Positions 61,141 to 64,000 of a stretch of 64,000 nucleotides of DNA are shown here, piece after piece. Every line of letters begins with the position of its first letter. The first letter of the stretch is position 1. The position numbers and the translations under genes are program-made. The stretch is from the NCBI GenBank assembly GCA_017305925.1, contig JAFKJW010000178.1, positions 1-64,000 on the forward strand. The letters run 5' to 3'. Below the pieces are notes generated by a model, which worked only from the letters and a program-made list of their open reading frames with translations, was not told the origin of the DNA and ran no database searches. The DNA is from Hyphomicrobiales bacterium (GTDB lineage: Bacteria; Pseudomonadota; Alphaproteobacteria; Rhizobiales; Rhizobiaceae).

Positions 61141-61908
61141 ATGCGGGGTCTCGGGGGAAAGATCGCTGCCGTCACCGGCGCAGGATCGGGCATCGGCCAG
61201 GCCGCCGCCATGAGGCTGGCGGAGGAGGGCTGCAGGGTGGCCGTTCTCGACTGGAACGGCGACAGCGCGGAGAAGACCGCCGACGCGATCCGGAAGGCCG
61301 GCGGCGACGTACTGCCCCTGAAGGTCGACGTCAGCCAGGAGGCTGAGGTCAAAGACGCCTTCGACGCCATCGTCCGGCACTTCGGAAGTCTCGACATTCT
61401 CGTCTCGAATGCAGGCATCTTCTCAGGGGCGCGCGACAACAAGGTCGACGGCCTGGACAAGGCGGTCTGGGACGAGATCGTCGGCGTCAATCTCACCGGC
61501 ATGTATCTGTCGTGCAAGCACGGCGTCGCCGCCATAAAGGCGACGGCCGGCAAGGGCGCGGTCGTGCTGACAGGCTCTCCGACGGGAATGTCGGGCTGCA
61601 CGCCCGCCAACATCGCTTACGGCTCGAGCAAGGGCGGGGTCCACGGCCTGTCGCGCGTCATGGCGGTCGACCATGCGCCCGAGGGCATCCGCGTCAACGT
61701 CGTCGTGCCGGGCTTCACCCTGACGCCCATCGTCCGCGAACTGGTGGCCGATCCCAAGGTCTACGAGTGGCAGGTCCAGAACATTCCGCTCAAGCGCGGC
61801 GCGGAGCCGACGGAGATCGCCGGCGCCGTGGCGTTCCTTGCGTCCGACGATGCCTCCTACATGACCGGATCGTTCATGTTCGTCGACGGAGGATTGACCG
61901 CGATCTGA
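61141..61908 (+). CDS. SDR family oxidoreductase
   Basis: A 255-residue classical SDR. The cofactor motif is TGAGSGIG, the central strand VSNAGIFSG, catalytic Ser in TGSPTGMSG and Tyr-Lys in AYGSSKGG, and the C-terminus MTGSFMFVDGGLTAI. GGGAGGGGG precedes the ATG. It is the first gene of a sugar-importer operon, 56 bp before a binding-protein gene, so a polyol or sugar dehydrogenase role is likely. Confidence 0.93.
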   Translation: MRGLGGKIAAVTGAGSGIGQAAAMRLAEEGCRVAVLDWNGDSAEKTADAIRKAGGDVLPLKVDVSQEAEVKDAFDAIVRHFGSLDILVSNAGIFSGARDNKVDGLDKAVWDEIVGVNLTGMYLSCKHGVAAIKATAGKGAVVLTGSPTGMSGCTPANIAYGSSKGGVHGLSRVMAVDHAPEGIRVNVVVPGFTLTPIVRELVADPKVYEWQVQNIPLKRGAEPTEIAGAVAFLASDDASYMTGSFMFVDGGLTAI

Positions 61909-61964
61909 ACGGCGGCACCGGCATATCTGCAGGACAAGAAACAAGAAACCATCGGGAGGAAGTC

Positions 61965-63035
61965 ATGACATTCGGGAAGACCGTTTCGACCATTGCGCTG
62001 GCGGCCGCCACGCTCGCCTTCGGCGCCGCCGGCGCCTTCGCCGAGGACATCACCATCGGCTTCGTGGCGCATGCGCAGGGCGACCCCTTCGTGCAGCAGA
62101 TTCAGGACGGCGCGCAGGCGGCGGCGGACGACCTCGGCGTCAAGCTGGTCACCGCGCAGCAGGCCGGCGGCGCGCCGGAGGGCCAGCTCAAGCTGGTGCA
62201 GAACTTCGCCAATTCGGGCGCGCAAGGCATCGCCACCTCGGTGCCGGGCGAGTCCATGGCCAGGGGCCTCAACGACATCATCTCGAGCGGCGTGCCGATC
62301 GTCCAGTTCAACCTGCTCTCCCAGGCGGTCGAGGCGCCTTACGTCGGCGAAAAGTCGGTCGAAAGCGGACGCATCCTCGGCCGCATGGTTCTCGACAAGC
62401 TGGGCGGCGAAAACGCCAAGGGCACCGTCATCCTCGGCAACTGCTTCCCGGGCTTCCCCGTCCTGGAGAACCGCGCCAAGGGCGTCGAGGAATCGCTCGC
62501 CAAGGCGTCCGGCATAAAGGTGCTCGGGCCGTTCGACGTGAAGGTTTCCGCCGTCGACAACTACAATCACTGGGAACAGCTCTACAGCGCCAATCCCGAC
62601 GCCGTCGCGCTGATCGGCCTGTGCGCGCCGGACGTGACGAGCCTCGGCAAGCTCAATGCCGCCCACGGCGACAAGTTCGTGGCCGGCGGCTACGACCTGA
62701 CGGAACTGAACCTCAAGGCCGTCAAGGAAGGCCATGCCTATGTGACGATCGGCCAAAGCGCCTTCGTGCAGGGCTACCTGCCGGTCGCCCTGCTGGTCAA
62801 TGCCATCAAGGGCGGCAAGAAAATCGGGCCGGGATTCTACGATGCCGGCTCGCAGGTCGTGACCGCCGACAAGGTCGACATGGGCAACGGCCTGCCGCCG
62901 GTCTCCTTCGACGAGGCGCAGAAGCTGGCGTCCGACCCCAAGGCGACGATCGAATACTACAAGCCCTGGACAAAGACCCTGACCGCCGAAATGCTGTCCG
63001 CCGAGCCGAAGCCGATTTCGGCGGAATCCGAATAG
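61965..63035 (+). CDS. Sugar ABC substrate-binding protein (RbsB-like)
   Basis: A 356-residue secreted receptor. The signal peptide (MTFGKTVSTIALAAATLAFG, cleavage near AFA-ED) precedes ITIGFVAHAQGDPFVQQIQD, a classical RbsB opening, then GIATSVPGESMARGLNDIIS and LIGLCAPDVTSLGKLNAAHG. AGGAAGTC precedes the ATG at 61965; the longer frame from 61512 is a shadow of the SDR. A stem-loop and an ATPase gene follow. Ligand unknown. Confidence 0.94.
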   Translation: MTFGKTVSTIALAAATLAFGAAGAFAEDITIGFVAHAQGDPFVQQIQDGAQAAADDLGVKLVTAQQAGGAPEGQLKLVQNFANSGAQGIATSVPGESMARGLNDIISSGVPIVQFNLLSQAVEAPYVGEKSVESGRILGRMVLDKLGGENAKGTVILGNCFPGFPVLENRAKGVEESLAKASGIKVLGPFDVKVSAVDNYNHWEQLYSANPDAVALIGLCAPDVTSLGKLNAAHGDKFVAGGYDLTELNLKAVKEGHAYVTIGQSAFVQGYLPVALLVNAIKGGKKIGPGFYDAGSQVVTADKVDMGNGLPPVSFDEAQKLASDPKATIEYYKPWTKTLTAEMLSAEPKPISAESE

Positions 63036-63059
63036 GCGCCTCGATCGCCGTCGCTATCC

Positions 63060-63081
63060 GGGGGCGGCCGGTGCCGTCCCC
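63060..63081 (+). other. Intercistronic stem-loop after the binding-protein gene
   Basis: GGGGGCGGC (63060-63068) pairs with GCCGTCCCC (63073-63081) through a 4-nt loop, with one G-U wobble in RNA. There is no T-tract. It follows the binding-protein stop by 24 bp, as with other binding-protein genes in this window. Confidence 0.55.
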
Positions 63082-63108
63082 GTTGCCGTCTCCAGCTTCC
63101 GGACCCCG

Positions 63109-64000
63109 ATGCCTGAACCGATGATCTCCGTGCGGAATCTCGCCAAGCGCTATGGCGGCGTGGTCGCGCTGGAGGATATGAGCCTGGCCGTGGAACGCGG
63201 CACGATCCACGCCGTGGTGGGTGAGAACGGTGCCGGCAAATCCACGCTGATGAAGGTGCTGGCGGGCGTCGTCCGGCCGGACGGCGGCAGCATCGAAATC
63301 GACGGCCGTCCCGTGGCGATCGGCACCCCCAACGAGGCGCGGCTGCATGGCGTCGGCATGGTGTACCAGGAGCTCAGCCTGTTTCCCGAACGGTCGGTGC
63401 TGGCAAACCTGTTCGTCAACCGCGAGCCGGTGCGCCACGGGCTCGTCTCGGTTTCGGCGATGGAACGGCGCTGCCGGGACCTGCTCGCGCAGCTCGGTCT
63501 CGATGTCGACGTCCACGCTCCCGTGGGCCGGCTCAGCATCGGCGAGCGTCAGCTGGTCGAACTCTGCCGCGTGCTCCTGGAAAACCCGCGCCTGCTCATT
63601 CTGGACGAACCCAACTCGGCCTTGAACCAGCGCGAGACCGAGCGGCTGTTCGCCGTGCTGCGCGGCCTGCGAAGCCGGGGCATCACCATGCTGTACGTGT
63701 CGCACCGGCTCGAGGAAGTCTTCTCGATCTGCGATCGCATCACCATTGCCCGCAACGGGCGGGACGTGGCCACCCGGGATATCGCCGAGCTCAGCATTCC
63801 CGAGGTCATCGAAGGCATGATCGGCCGGCAGCGGGAGGCGCTGTTTCCGCCTCCCTTGCCGCCGCGTCCCGGCGCGACGGCACAGGAGCTTGTCGTGTCG
63901 GATCTGGCCGGAGGGCGCCTGCGGCAGATAAGCTTCACCGCCCGTTCCGGCGAGGTCGTCGGCCTGGCCGGGCTGGAAGGATCGGGCGTCGGCGACCTGC
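63109..64000 (+). CDS. Sugar ABC transporter ATPase, RbsA/MglA type (cut by window end)
   Basis: At least 297 codons of a tandem-NBD ATPase. NBD1 has Walker A GENGAGKST, Q-loop VYQELSLFPERS, signature-like LSIGERQLVELCRVL, Walker B LLILDEPNSALN and H-loop VSHRLEEVF. The start of the second domain (SGEVVGLAGLEGSG) is reached at the window end. ATG codons at 63109 and 63121 are in frame and neither has a strong ribosome site; 63109 is chosen provisionally. Permease genes are expected beyond the window. Confidence 0.9.
   Translation, partial: MPEPMISVRNLAKRYGGVVALEDMSLAVERGTIHAVVGENGAGKSTLMKVLAGVVRPDGGSIEIDGRPVAIGTPNEARLHGVGMVYQELSLFPERSVLANLFVNREPVRHGLVSVSAMERRCRDLLAQLGLDVDVHAPVGRLSIGERQLVELCRVLLENPRLLILDEPNSALNQRETERLFAVLRGLRSRGITMLYVSHRLEEVFSICDRITIARNGRDVATRDIAELSIPEVIEGMIGRQREALFPPPLPPRPGATAQELVVSDLAGGRLRQISFTARSGEVVGLAGLEGSGVGDL

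Noticed and set aside
1..64000. CRISPR arrays, tRNA, rRNA or riboswitches
   Set aside because: No regularly spaced repeats, tRNA-like cloverleaf or known riboswitch core was recognised on either strand.

Overview
The window is GC-rich and densely packed with ABC importers, short-chain dehydrogenases (SDRs) and one-component regulators. Many operons have 4-bp stop/start overlaps. This style and the protein families suggest an alphaproteobacterium of the Rhizobiales (Mesorhizobium/Phyllobacteriaceae-like), in an accessory or catabolic region of a chromosome or large replicon. No rRNA, tRNA, CRISPR array or replication origin was seen. The one clear mobile element is an IS630-family insertion sequence.

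Layout. 0-4 kb: a possible YcaO-type fragment, then a minus-strand TrpXYZ-type importer with an M19 dipeptidase-like gene and a divergent LysR regulator. 5.1-22.6 kb: one large catabolic locus built from two convergent operon sets. A minus operon (12.1 to 5.27 kb) encodes an iron-type polyol dehydrogenase, an RbsABC-type importer with two permeases, and a cyclase-family hydrolase. A plus operon (12.3-16.05 kb) encodes a PRISE-type reductase, a split transketolase and an SDR. A second minus operon (22.4 to 16.15 kb) encodes another RbsABC-type importer with two permeases, an SMP-30 lactonase and a GntR/FCD regulator. A near-identical palindromic operator (TGATGCATCA) lies in both promoter regions and ties the locus together. 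No sugar kinase is present. 22.6-23.6 kb: gene remnants.

23.6-31.2 kb: a GntR/UTRA-regulated plus operon with a PotD-like binding protein, SDR, PotA-like ATPase, a fused PotB-PotC permease, a DoeB-like deacylase and a DoeA/creatinase-like hydrolase. This suggests uptake and hydrolysis of an ectoine-like or N-acyl amino compound. 31.3-38.5 kb: a carbohydrate importer without its own ATPase, with a lactonase, two SDRs and a LacI regulator. 38.5-47 kb: a catecholate-type siderophore uptake operon (TonB receptor, IroE-like esterase, FatB/FatD/FatC/FatE-type importer), divergent from an unusual LysR-HTH/TrpD2 fusion gene.

47-57.9 kb: a Dpp-type importer and two divergent DgcA/StcD-like fused flavoenzymes, with a GntR/FCD regulator whose stop codon abuts the IS630 element; probably catabolism of N-methylated amines. 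59-61 kb: an SDR-DoxX-like fusion and a DUF2269 membrane protein. 61.1-64 kb: the start of a third RbsABC-type locus (SDR, binding protein, ATPase cut by the window end).

All function calls come from reading motifs and from family knowledge. No database search was run. Substrates are mostly unknown.
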